Shown here: one piece after another, positions 1 to 10,224 of the stretch
Layout of the letters: each line of letters starts with the position of its first letter
How positions within the stretch are numbered: position 1 is the first letter of the stretch
Translations under genes and position numbers: made by a program
Assembly (NCBI GenBank): GCA_024364735.1
Contig: JAGFNQ010000290.1
Span: 377,061 to 441,060, forward strand
From: Boesenbergia rotunda
Lineage: Eukaryota; Streptophyta; Magnoliopsida; Zingiberales; Zingiberaceae
DNA: 64,000 bases
Direction of reading: 5' to 3'
Notes under the pieces: model-generated
Told to the model about the DNA's origin: nothing
Database searches by the model: none
Seen by the model: only the letters and a program-made list of their open reading frames with translations

Positions 1-863
1 TCAGGACCACGTTGGGCCTAAAATAATCTGATTTTAGGCCCACGTTGGGCCTGAAATCAGATGACTTCAGGCCCAACGTGGACTCAAAATTTTTCCCATT
101 TTAAAAATAATGTTTATAATATTTAATCATAATTTATTAAATTAAATGTTTATAGGGTAATCTTTTATATAATTTTACAAGTTGTGATAAAAATCCTCTC
201 ATTTTATTGAAATACTCAGGAATGATCAAAACAGACATACATTTGTTTAAACTTGAAACAAGAAGGTTCCATTTAGTGAGTACCTAAATACACAATGCAT
301 AGCAAAATTGGATTCCTTGCAGACCATGAACTCATATTTTCAGAATTTATTGCAATAGGAGTTTTGTAGGTCCATCAGTGGGTTTCAGTGGAAACTCACT
401 GATGGACCTAGGATATTTGAATTTCTCAAAACTCGATATCACTAGTTAGAGTAGAGCTAGGAGATGATATTTTTGGTGTCCAAACTTAGTCCTAATAAAT
501 ATCAATTATGTTATCATACAATATCACTTGGCACAAAATAATGCAGAAATCAGAGGGTCTGAAATCAGAAATATTCAGAAATCAGAGGACTTCAGGACTT
601 CATGACCTGAAATATAATTATTTCAGGGCCAATGATGGCCTGAAATCAAAGGACTTCAGGACTGATCTATTCTGCTTACATTGAATTAGACAAGGTGAAA
701 TGTATCATAGTATTGGAATACCTCTTCAAGTGATAACATTAACAACAACTAGTTTTTTTATAATACTATCGTTGTACAATATACAAAATATAATCATTCA
801 TTTCTCCTGCTTACAAAATTTATACTTCAATCATAATATTCATACAATACATATACCAGTAAC
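1..863 (-). repeat. MULE 3' subterminal region with hairpin repeats
   Basis: Inverted-repeat motifs of the type ATTTTAGGCC / GGCCTGAAAT occur around 1-90 and again at 540-665. They resemble those at 10225-10375 beyond the other side of the transposase. The 100-540 stretch is AT-rich and shows no gene. A short inverted repeat (CCATCAGTGGGTTTC with GAAACTCACTGATGG) sits at about 372-407. The reading frame at 700-1071 on the plus strand lies partly over the transposase tail and has no family features. Confidence 0.55.
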
Positions 864-1165
864 TCAAGACCCTGGGGCTGGCGACATTCTACAAGTCCTT
901 CGATTATGGCCAAGTTGTTTGCAGCGGCTGCATTTGAGTTTTATCTTGCCATTGTGTCTCGACTCAATCCGTGTCTTCTTTCGTCTACCGGGCTGCACAA
1001 GGCTACGGGGACATAGAACTATAATATTGTTTATGCCCCTAAGCCAAAACTCCTTGCTTCGACAAGGGTAAATACGATCCATGTAAATGACATTCCAATT
1101 TTGTGAATAAAAATAATACTCACAATATGGGAGTGTATCCATGTTCCGGTGAATGATGACGACAA
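864..1165 (-). pseudogene. MULE transposase, C-terminal part with zinc knuckle
   Basis: The minus-strand frame ends at a TGA at 864-866. It encodes the tail of a MuDR-type transposase: a segment rich in basic residues followed by a CCHC zinc knuckle (CX2CX4HX4C, starting CSRCKQLGH). This is the usual end of plant MULE transposases, after the SWIM finger. The upstream part of the same gene is at 8292-9830, separated by the nested retrotransposon. Across the break the frames do not join cleanly, so this is part of a broken gene. Confidence 0.75.
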
Positions 1166-1549
1166 TGTTGGATCGATTCCGTACGCTAGAGGGGGGTGAA
1201 TAGCGTTTCTTCGATTCTTCTTGTACCTACGTTGTTAGATGCGCAAGCGGAAACAATAATAATGAAAACAAACAACGCTAACAAGAATGGTTTACTTGGT
1301 ATCCACCCCTAAGGGTGACTAATCCAAGAATCCGTCGGTGGATCACTCCCCGAATAACCTCCGGTTAGCCCTTGTTGCTCCTTGTGGGTGGAGAAACCTC
1401 GCCACAACACCTCGACAATATCTGGACTCTAGAGACTGTTGATGCAGTCTGGCCCTGATTGTTGTTTTGGTGTTGACAACGATTTTAGTTTAGGTTGATG
1501 ATGATGATGATTATGATTAAGTCCTGATCGAGGATTAGGCATGATATGG

Positions 1550-2000
1550 AGGATTCTAGCCTGGAGGGCTAGGTGTTGGAAAATCCTAACCTGGAGGGTT
1601 AGGTGTGAGAAATCCTGGCTTGGAGGGCTAGGTGTTGGAAAAGTCCTAATTCGGAAGGGTTGGGTGAAAAGTCCTAGCTTGGAGGGCTAGGTGAAAAGTC
1701 CTAACTTGGAGGGTTAGGTGCAAATTCCCATCCTGGAGAATTAGGTGAAAAAGTCCTGGCTTGGAGGGTCAGGTGCCTAGCTTGGAGGGCTAGGTTGGAT
1801 GATGTTCTAACTCGAAAGGGTTGGGTGAAAAGTCCTAGCTTGGAGGGCTAGGTGAAAAGTCCTAGCTTGGAGGGCTAGGTGAAAAGCCCTAACTTGGAGG
1901 GTTAGGTGCAAATTCCCAACTTGGAGGGTTAGATGGAAAATCCTTAGCTTGGAGGGCTAAGGTGGATGGAAACTTAGCTTAGAGGGCTGAGTTTGAGTCC
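1550..2000 (+). repeat. Array of short hairpin units (CCTAGC..GCTAGG type)
   Basis: Roughly fifteen units of about 28-35 bp have the form arm - TTGGAG or CTGGAG - arm, for example CCTAGCTTGGAGGGCTAGG. The arms vary but stay complementary: CCTAGC/GCTAGG, CCTAAC/GTTAGG, CCTTAGC/GCTAAGG, and CCTGGC/GTCAGG with one wobble pair. The units are separated by A-rich spacers such as TGAAAAGT. The same array appears inverted at 55020-55323 and 57827-58150. Confidence 0.85.
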
Positions 2001-2680
2001 CCGGATCGGTCTGGTGATCGATCAGGGATTTTGGCACGCTGCTCCTTCGTGGATCGGTCGGGTGACCGATCCAGCGATGACTGATCGGTCGGGCGATCGA
2101 TCAGGGAGCACACAGTGAGGTTGGGAACCTACTGTGTTGCTCCTGATCGATCTGGTGACCGATCAGGGAGTATGCGTTTCACCCATTGACTGGTTCCTGA
2201 TCGGTCTGGTGACCGATCAGGGAGCGAGCAGTGAGGTTGAGTTCCCTTGCTGAACTGCTCCTGATCGGTCTGGTGACCGATCAGGATCACTGTGCAGATC
2301 GTTCCGGAGAACGATCAAGTGTCGCAGGTTCTTCTCTATGATCGATCAGGACGGAGCCTAATCGGTCTGTAAGATTCTGATCGGTCTGGTGACCGATCAG
2401 GAGTCTGCCTGATCGATCCGGTGACCGATCAGAGGGCTTAGCCTGCGAAACTCAGAAATCGCCCAATATAAGGGTGGATCGGTCTGGTGAACGATCCACG
2501 ACCTGTGATCGGTCTGGTGATCGGTCCAGGAGAATTTCAAAGAAATCGCGATTTCTGATTGAGCGTTGGGGACCGATCAGGACAGAGCCTGATCGGTCTG
2601 GACCTAGCCTGATCGGTCTGGTGACCGATCAGGAGTCTCTCTGATCGGTCCGGTGACCGATCACTTTAATTCAAATTGCA
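2000..2680 (+). repeat. Array of 20-nt inverted repeats GATCGGTC-N4-GACCGATC
   Basis: Many copies of an 8-bp-arm inverted repeat with a 4-nt centre (most often TGGT) are spread over 680 bp. One unit at 2297-2316 has the doubly changed arms GATCGTTC/GAACGATC, keeping perfect pairing. A few units are imperfect. The same motif is found at 54490-55010 in the related LTR and at 60530-60870 inside the related element. Confidence 0.88.
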
Positions 2681-4433
2681 TTGTCAGACGCTCTGATCGC
2701 GTCTGAACACAACCGATTCGCTGCCACTTTCCTCTGATATTTGATATGCTGTTTGATTTGCTGCTCTAATACTCTGAGTAAGTTTCAGGTGACAGGGGAG
2801 GATTCAAACACTCAAGGAGAAGTCAAAGAGAGCTTTCCTTGGAGCAGGTTTGTCCCTTTCTCCACACAGGTTGCAACGGCTGGATGCAGGACTGAAGCTG
2901 CTGACTGAAGCTTGGCTGAGGGAGCTCAGGAAGTTCAGTTAGAGTTCAGTGTAGCTGGCGCGTTGGCAGTGAGGCAGCTGTAGGCTGCTGGAGATGAGAT
3001 CATCTGTTGCTTAGCGGAGAAACAAAAGGAACGAGAGTTGTAGTGTTCAGTATCAATCGCTTCATTCTTGTGCTCTTGAGTTCCTGTGTTTTGAGTTATG
3101 TGCATCAAGTTTGCTGTTCTTGAGTTCTTCAATCATTCTGAGCAAGCTATTGAAAAGCAATCATCATACTTGAGCGCTTGAAGGAGAAAACAAGAGGCTT
3201 GGAGTCCGACAGTGGGAAGATACAGAGAAGGGTTCTGCGTGAGATTGCCACTGGGTGGAGCTCAGGGAAGCTTGCTGTGTTTTTGTCCTTGCTAAGTGGT
3301 TGAGTAAGATCCTTCTTGTTGTTTCTTTGTGCTCATTCTATATCATTGTTTGAAACACACTGTGGGGAGGTTTCTCCACCGAGAAGGAGGTTGCTTCATA
3401 TCCGGTGATCACCGGGGCTTGATCTGCCGACGATCAAGGGATCGCCCACCTTAAGGGCACGCCAATGAGTAGGGGCAAGTTATCCCCGAACCTTGTAAAA
3501 TCTCTTTGTTAGCGATCTTGCTAATCTTGCTAGTTAGGTTTTGGTTTAAGTTTTTGCAAGTTTTGTTTTCCCATACTTCCGCTGTGCTATTAATAACATC
3601 AAGTGCAGAAATTTGATAACTCTTCAAAGAAGAAGTGATTGGCTATATTCACCCTCCCCTCTCTAGCCATCTCGTTCCCAACAGAGACTACTAACAAGCC
3701 TTAACCAAGATTGTTTAGTCAAAAGTTTCAGCACAAACCGAGTTCTCTTTAAATAGAACTCGGGCTGAAAACCCTCGCTGGCAGTCGACTGCTCCCAGGA
3801 TAGTCGACTGCCCCCACTCAGAATTCGATCGTTGACACCACCAACGTTCGAATTCTGCCAGCTCACCAGCCGCTACCAGTCGACTGCTCCCAGGGTAGTC
3901 GACTGGTCCAGAGCTGCAAACCTTCTGTGAGTTTTATCAGTCGACTGCCCCAATGGCAGTCGACTGCCCCACTCACATACCTAGGGTTTCTCTTCCCGAG
4001 TACACTTCTTTCAGCACTCGAACCCTAGGATTTCCCGAGTATAATCACACAGCACTCGTTCCCTCACGACTCAACTGACTCCTCATCAGCAGCCTCGACT
4101 ATTACCTTCGCGCCCTCTTCATCTTCGACTCCCGTCCCTCAGATGCACACAAGCCTCCAGCTTGCCTCCGTGCCATCCTTTACGCATGCCTCGAAGTCCA
4201 CGCCCCTCAGCTCGTCGTCCCTGCTCTCCAAGGTCCCTCGGGTCCACACAAGCCTCCAACTTGTCTCCATGCCACCCTTCACCGTACCGAGGCCGTCCAG
4301 TCAAGTCAATATGTGTAAACCTGCACAACCTACACACTGAACATACACATATTAGAACACAAGGGAAAACCTAACTTAAACCCTTTGCCCAAACATCAAA
4401 ACACTTGGTCACTCCGCACCACAGATTGCCTCA

Positions 4434-5557
4434 ATAATCTCCCCCTTTTTGATGTTTGGCAATACGTTTAAGTTAGGGAAACACATAGTAATAATAATGG
4501 TAAACAACCATTTGGACTTACACTGCCAAGACTCCCATCTTGGACTTGCACTGCCAATGCATATGCAATGCATGTATCCTATCCCAAGGCAACCCACACC
4601 TAACCCTCCAAGTTAGGAAATTTCACACACCTAACTTCCCAAGTTAGGACTTTCCACACCTAACTTCCCAAAGTTAGGAATTTTCAACACCTAACCCTCC
4701 AAGTTAAAAATTTTCCACACCTAACCCTCCAAGTTAGGAATTTCCCACAAAACGGGGGTTTTAAAGCTTTTCCCAAGCTCCCCCTACATTGGACTTACAA
4801 AGGCTTTTTAAGAACCTCTCCCAGGTTCCCCTTATGCCAAGAATGGAGCAACCATGCTCCCCCTTCATCTCAGCTCCCCCTAGACCAAGGGTTTCCCGCA
4901 AAGGTGTGTTTGGTTTCCCAACTTAAACCCAACACTTCTCCCCCTTTGCCTAACATCAAAAAGAACCCAACAATATCCCAATCATTGGCTCTTTTAATCC
5001 TTAATGACCATAAACAATGTGTACTAGCCCCCCATACACTTGTTTTGCATTATTTGGACACATACCCAGCTGTTGATACAAAAATCAGCACTGAACAGTC
5101 GACTGCCCTCCAGGGTAGTCGACTGATACTCTGAAAAGCAGAATTTCAACCTTTCTGATGAAATTCAGAAATGCGCCAGAAATTCCATAAATCTCCAAAA
5201 ATTTCCAAATTTTGTGAAGACATTTGTGGTACCCATACCTACTTGGGAAAAATATATTCCAAAATGTATCTATCACCATTCCCAAGTTTGACACAAAACC
5301 CAAAACTAGCAAAAAGGTTCACTCAAACCTTAACCAAAAGTCCTAGTTTTGGTTTCCTCTTGATGTCTCTGCCCATACCAATCCACAATGCATCCCTAGC
5401 ATTGATTTATATGATATCTGCACATCAAAAACCAGCCTTCATGCTATATAACCCCAATGTCATATTTCCATGCATGAAACTCAAAAACATCGTGCCAAAA
5501 CCCAAGAATTGAGACTCAAGTCCGTCTCCAATTCTTTTGGCACATCCTATGGTCCAT
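4434..5557 (-). other. Noncoding interior with purine tract and hairpin minisatellite
   Basis: The purine tract (minus strand) lies at 4434-4452. At about 4590-4755 there are five units of a CCTAAC-N6-GTTAGG hairpin repeat, the same kind as in the solo LTR at 1437-3683, although this is a different element. A pair of CAGTCGACTG-type palindromes is at about 5096-5128. I see no gene here; where the polymerase genes would lie in a full element there is only this spacer. Confidence 0.6.
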
Positions 5558-7205
5558 CTAGACCTCTAGGAGGAACCCTCCTATGATCCATTTATCATAT
5601 ATCCCAAAGGCTCCTAGAGCTCCCCTTGAGCTCTTAACCCTAGCCACCTCCCTAGATGACTCAACCATCACTAGGCCACATCGGTGTTCCACCGGTGACT
5701 CTTGGCCTACAAACTTGACACTCTTAACCTTAGATACCTCGCCTTTGGTTAAGTCCTTCTTTTTCCCTTTAAATGACATTCCCTTGCCATTTTTGGACTC
5801 CCCCTTCTTGCCATAATCATATGCTACCCTAGCATATTTCTTCCCCTTGGCATAGGAGTTCTTAGACCGGTATCCAAACCCTGATCTATCATTGGTGCGG
5901 TTTAAGCCACTCAACATCATATCCAAACCCTTAGATCCAACCGTGAATCTCTCTAGGGTTTTCTCTAACCTATCAAGCTTGGTTTTCCCTTTCTAGGTTC
6001 CTAAACCTAGAATCCACATATCCACTTTGGACATTCCTAGACCTACCCTCCTTTCTAGGCACATCCCTCCTCTTCTTGGGATTTTTGCCTTGATCCTTAG
6101 GTCTAGAGGTCTTTGATTTTTCATGATGTATGACCTTTCTAGGGTTTTGATCTACCTTGTTAACCATATTCCTATCATGATATTTAAAACCATTGTTATA
6201 CACAATCAAGCATTTATCATTAATTCTAGCATGCATGGAGGAACTTAAATTTGAATTGCCTTTAAATTTAAGATTAGGAATTACCTCCCTTACCCTTGTA
6301 GTTCCTCCTTGATGGGGGCTTCTTCTCTTCTTCCTTTTTTCTTTCTCTCATCTTCTCAAGTGCTCCATTTTCTTGAACTCTTTACTCCTTGGCACTTTGT
6401 GTGGTAGTGTCCTACCTCCCCACATGTGAAGCATCGAATCTTCTCTCTTTTCTTTTGAGCTTCCTCATTCCTACAACTCATGTTAGAATTTAATTGAATT
6501 GAGATGGATTTAGAGTGTACCTCCTGTTTCTTACTCTTTTGACACTTGTCCTTGTAGTGCCCCTTTTCATTGCATCTAAAACATATAATGTGGTCTTTGG
6601 CTCTTGCTTTGGTGGAGGTACTAACTTCTTCTTGCTCCGGTGTTGAGGATGACCTTTCCTCCCCCTCAATCCTTGATGTGGAGACTTTTTCACTTTCTTC
6701 CTCACTTGAGGATGTGGACACTTTTTTTTTCGAATATTGACAATTCCGTTTCTTTTTCCTTTTTCTCCTCTTCGGATGTCGAGCTCCTCTCCTCATCCGA
6801 TTGGTCCTTCTCCTTTTCTTGGACCATTAAGCCTATTTCCTTGGGCTCTTCTTCTTCTTATACTCGTGTAGGGTTTTCATGGACTTCTTCTATCTTTTTT
6901 CATAGATCATGTGCATTTTCATATTTACCTACACTACTCAAAACATGGTTAGGCAAAATATTAATCAATATATCGATTACCTTGTCATTTGCCCTAGATT
7001 GATTTTATTGTTCTTTAGTCCAAAATCTAGGTCTAAGCCTTTTTCCATGCTTGTCTCTTGGAATTTTGAAAGGCTTTTCTATAATCATCATACACTCCCA
7101 ATCTATGTCAAACCACGTCTTCATTCGCATCCTCCAATAACCGAAATCTCCATGATCGTAGGGAGGTGGACTGTAGATGTCATCCCCCAACTTATCTTCC
7201 ATCAT
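5558..7205 (-). pseudogene. Gag-like protein with two CCHC zinc knuckles, degraded
   Basis: Reading on the minus strand from 7205, the start encodes a Copia gag N terminus (a YWRMRMKTWF-type motif at 7005-7205). A charged Ser/Glu/Lys-rich stretch and two CCHC knuckles (beginning CFRCNEKGH and CFTCGEVGH) follow at 6356-6796. Lys/Arg-rich segments follow at 5973-6236 and 5558-5926. Stops and frame changes separate these blocks. Gag packages the element RNA in cytoplasmic particles; here the protein cannot be made as one chain. Confidence 0.7.
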
Positions 7206-7261
7206 CTTCCTCTAGCTTTCTTTGTTCCTTTGGCGGTTAGTCCAATCAAGAGCGGTCCTTC

Positions 7262-7273
7262 GCTCTGATACCA
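7262..7273 (-). other. Primer binding site (initiator tRNA-Met)
   Basis: On the minus strand the 12-mer TGGTATCAGAGC lies 2 nt inside the 5' LTR. This is the usual plant Copia primer site, complementary to the 3' end of initiator tRNA-Met. It fixes the orientation of the element. Confidence 0.9.
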
Positions 7274-7275
7274 AT

Positions 7276-8291
7276 TGTTGGATCGATTCTGTAAGCTAGA
7301 GGGGGGGTGAATAGCATTTCTTCGATTTTTCTTGTACCTACGTTGTTAGTTGCGCAAGCGGAAATAATAATAATGAAAACAAACAATGCTAATAAGAATG
7401 GTTTACTTGGTATCCACCCCTAAGGGTGACTAATCCAAGAATCCGTCGATGGATCACTCCCTGGATAACCTCCGGCAAGCCTTTGTCGCTCCTTGTGGGT
7501 GGAGAAACCTCGCCACAGCACCTCGACAATATCTGGACTCTAGAGACTACTAACAAGCCTTAACCAAACTTGTTTCGTCAAAAGTTTCAGCCCAAACCGA
7601 GTTCTCTTTAAATAGAACTCGGGCTGAAAACCCTCACTGGTAGTGGACTGCCCCCAGGGCAGTCGATTGCCCCCATTCAGAATTCGACTGTTGACACCTC
7701 CAACGTTCGAATTCTACCAGCTCACCAGCCGCTACCAGTCGACTGCTCCCAAGGTAGTCGACTGGTCCAGAGCTGCAAACCTTCTGTGAGTTTTATCAGT
7801 CGAATGCCCCAATGGCAATCGACTGCTCCACTCACATACCTAGGTTTCCCTTCCCGAGTAGACTTCTCTCAGCACTCGAACCCTAGGATTTCCCGAGTAC
7901 AATCACACAACACTCATACCCTCACGACTCGACTGACTCCTCATCAGCAACCTCGACTATTACCTTCGCGCCCTCTTCATCTTCGGCTCCCGTCCCTCAG
8001 ATGCACGCAAGCCTCCAGCTTGCCTCCATGCTATTCTTCACGCATGCCTTGAAGTCCGCGCCCCTCAGCTCATCGTCCCTGCTCTCCAAGGTCCCTCGGG
8101 TGCACACAAGCCTCCAGCTTGTTTCTATGCCACCCTTCACCGTACTGAGCCCGTCCAATCAAGTCAATATGTGTAAACTTGCACAACCTGCACACTCAAC
8201 ATACACATATTAGAACACAAGGGAAAACCTAACTTAACCCCTTTGCCCAAACATCAAAATACTTGGTCATTCTGGACCACAGATTGCCACA
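7276..8291 (-). repeat. 5' LTR of the gag-only Copia element (1016 bp)
   Basis: It begins TGTTGG and ends TTGCCACA on the plus strand and is a close match to the interrupted LTR at 1166-4433. It has the G-rich box CTAGAGGGGGGGTGAATAG 20 nt from its end next to the primer site, and paired CAGTCGACTG-type palindromes at about 7640-7815. The plus-strand reading frames at 7786-8213 are chance frames in the C-rich part. Confidence 0.88.
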
Positions 8292-9830
8292 ACAGGCAAT
8301 AGCATGAGAGTAAGGGAGTCCAAAATTTTGAAACTCCCCACATTGACAATATTTTTTTTCCAAATCAACAATGTATGAAGTGTCACATGTCTCTACTTCC
8401 ATTTCTGATTGAGAGTACGGGTGAACCTTATATACTCTAGCTTTCTCTCTCCTTGAATCCATTTCTTTTGTAGCATGAGGTGTCAAAGCAACATACCATT
8501 TTGAGACTTCCTCTCTACGGTTAAAGAACCATTAAGCTACCTTTCTTCTTCTATTATCAATTAACCTGTTTATAGGAAGTTCATGTATAGTCTTGAACAA
8601 AGCATTTAAACTCTCCACACAATTAGTAGTTAGCAGTCTGTACCTTCTCCCAGTAAAGTGTGCATTAGCCCACCTTTTAGGGTCAATGTTCTGAAGCCAC
8701 TTATGGACATCTGGATGTTTTTCTAGCATTAACTGCATTATGAGATCATAATGGAGTGTTGTGTTTACTCGTGCTGCTGCCCAAAACAAACCTAAAGCTA
8801 CTCTACTTCCAGTATCGGTTACCATATAATAAGACACGTGGTGGCAACAAAAAGTATGATGCGCGTTTGTGTATACTTTTCTAACTGTTGATATAATACC
8901 ACGATGTCTATCTGATACTATGGTCATTGACTATTCATCAACAGCAAAGAACCTCTTTGTATGCTCCAAAAACCACTCCCATGCAGACCCACATTCAACT
9001 TCAGCTATTCCAAAGGCAACTAGGAGAACATTGTCATTACCATCAATCGCTATACCAATCAACAATACACTCGGATACTTTCCTCTTAGATGTGTGACAT
9101 CAATTCTGATAAGTTTATGCAAATAAGACCTGAACACCCTTCGGCAAGCACCAAAACCCCAAAAACACCGCTGGAACTCATTGTTACCATTCCTGCATAG
9201 TGCCACATAAGTTTCAGAATCTCTATCTCTTAACTCACACGGATATTGTGGAAGATCTCTATATGCCTCATCATAATCTCTGACGACCTTTTTCAATGCT
9301 TTCTCCCTAGCTATGTATGCTTTTTTGTATGATATGGTCAATCCAAATCTAGCTTTAATATCTGATATAATCATACTTAGTTTGTATTGTTCATTATGAT
9401 GAAATTGCTCTTCAACAAAAGACGCAACAAATGATGAAGAGCATGCATGATGATCAACACTTTTTCTAACAGTTCCACATTGGTGTTCCTTTACATATTT
9501 TGTAACAGTGAACTCTACTTCCCCCCGGGCAACTACTCTTCATGTACATGGTTGGTTGAAGCACACTGCTTTAACTCTATTTTTTTGGGTGTCAACTGGA
9601 TTATATCTCATATGCTTAACCATGACATGTTTCACAAGTCCATTCTTGAATTCTTGTCTAGATGGAAAAATCTGCCCCACAAAAAATTCATGCTCATCTC
9701 TTGACTCTGACTCTCCAATTGGCCCAGCTAGCAATCGAGAATTCAAAATATAAGGATCATCAGCTATTGGAAACTCCTCCTCTAAGTCACTGTACTGATC
9801 TGGGGGAAATTCATATTGCTCAATTTGCAT
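8292..9830 (-). pseudogene. MULE transposase, N-terminal and catalytic part
   Basis: One continuous minus-strand frame covers a MuDR-type transposase. The N-terminal DNA-binding region (FFVGQIFPSRQEFKNGL) is at about 9640-9690, and the catalytic core has DVTHLRGKYPS and IVSDRHRGI motifs carrying the first two acidic residues. A probable third acidic residue lies in NCVESLN. A SWIM finger (CXCX-n-CXH type, ending YSHAIACC) is at 8285-8380. Three in-frame stops interrupt it: TGA at 9540-9542, TAG at 8931-8933 and TAA at 8532-8534. The frame then runs into the inserted retrotransposon. The enzyme would cut and join transposon ends in the nucleus; this copy cannot make it. Sequence upstream to 10177 is open but not clearly homologous. 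Confidence 0.85.
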
Positions 9831-10224
9831 ATATCAACTTGGAATTCTACTACACTTGTACTGGATTGTAATTCATCTGCATTTTGGATTTCAAGTTCTT
9901 CCTCCTCACTCCAGGTTGGCTCAGAGTATTCAACAAGTCTTGTAGAAGAATTCAGACACTCATCTTCGAGATTACTTGCTTCTTCATTTAGATTAAATGT
10001 CAAATTCCTTGTAATTCTATTACCACTATACTCGGAAGATAATAGAATATTATTACTGGCTATTTCTGCTTCATTCTCCCATGACAGCATTATCATCAAG
10101 AGTATTCCATATCTCAGAGAGAATTTCGTCAACAACATTATCATCCCTGAAAAATAAATTACAATTAAATTTGACAAACTTTCAAAATCATAATCAAGTG
10201 TTTTAGTAATTTAAAAAACAAACA

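Larger units (their letters stand above)
1437..3683 (+). mobile_element. Solo LTR of the Sirevirus-like family (2247 bp)
   Basis: The sequence runs from TGTTGATGCAG to CCCAACA and is flanked by the 5-bp target duplication GAGAC (1432-1436 and 3684-3688). The uninterrupted target is preserved in the other LTR of the host element. The reverse complement of the same LTR occurs at 53491-58214, next to Sirevirus-type polymerase genes, which identifies the family. No internal sequence is present, so unequal recombination between the two LTRs most likely left this single copy. It contains two arrays of hairpin-forming repeats at 1550-2000 and 2000-2680. Confidence 0.92.
1166..4433 (-). repeat. 3' LTR of the gag-only Copia element, interrupted by a solo LTR
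   Basis: Bases 1166-1436 and 3684-4433 match 7276-8291 closely, and the break falls exactly at the GAGAC target site. The LTR begins TGTTGG and ends TTGCCTCA on the plus strand. It contains paired CAGTCGACTG palindromes (3780-3970) and a C-rich segment at 4110-4290. Plus- and minus-strand reading frames at 4119-4374 overlap each other and recur in the other LTR, so they are not genes. Confidence 0.85.
1166..8291 (-). mobile_element. Gag-only (non-autonomous) Ty1/Copia LTR retrotransposon
   Basis: Two LTRs of the same family bound this element: 7276-8291 (5', 1016 bp) and 1166-4433 (3'). The 3' LTR also comes to 1016 bp once the nested solo LTR and its duplicated 5-bp target are subtracted. 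A primer binding site complementary to initiator tRNA-Met lies at 7262-7273 and a purine-rich tract (minus strand) just inside the 3' LTR at about 4434-4452. The 2.84-kb interior encodes a gag-like protein only. No protease, integrase or reverse transcriptase is visible, so it would depend on an autonomous partner. The flanking 5-mers, gacaa and acagg, do not match, so the expected target duplication is not evident. Gag type and the LTR-end box suggest a Sirevirus-like lineage. Confidence 0.8.

Noticed and set aside
700..1071. Plus-strand reading frame of 123 codons
   Set aside because: Its second half lies opposite the MULE zinc-knuckle coding sequence, and the product shows no domain.
1550..2680. 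A CRISPR-like pattern of short palindromic repeats with spacers
   Set aside because: Spacers are themselves repetitive and vary in length, there are no cas genes, and the arrays lie inside a solo LTR of a plant retrotransposon.
6640..7268. Plus-strand frames over the gag region
   Set aside because: They are complements of the gag-like frame; low-complexity Ser/Phe-rich products.
1161..8296. A 5-bp target duplication for the gag-only element
   Set aside because: The flanks read gacaa and acagg; moving the LTR edges by a few bases does not give a match.
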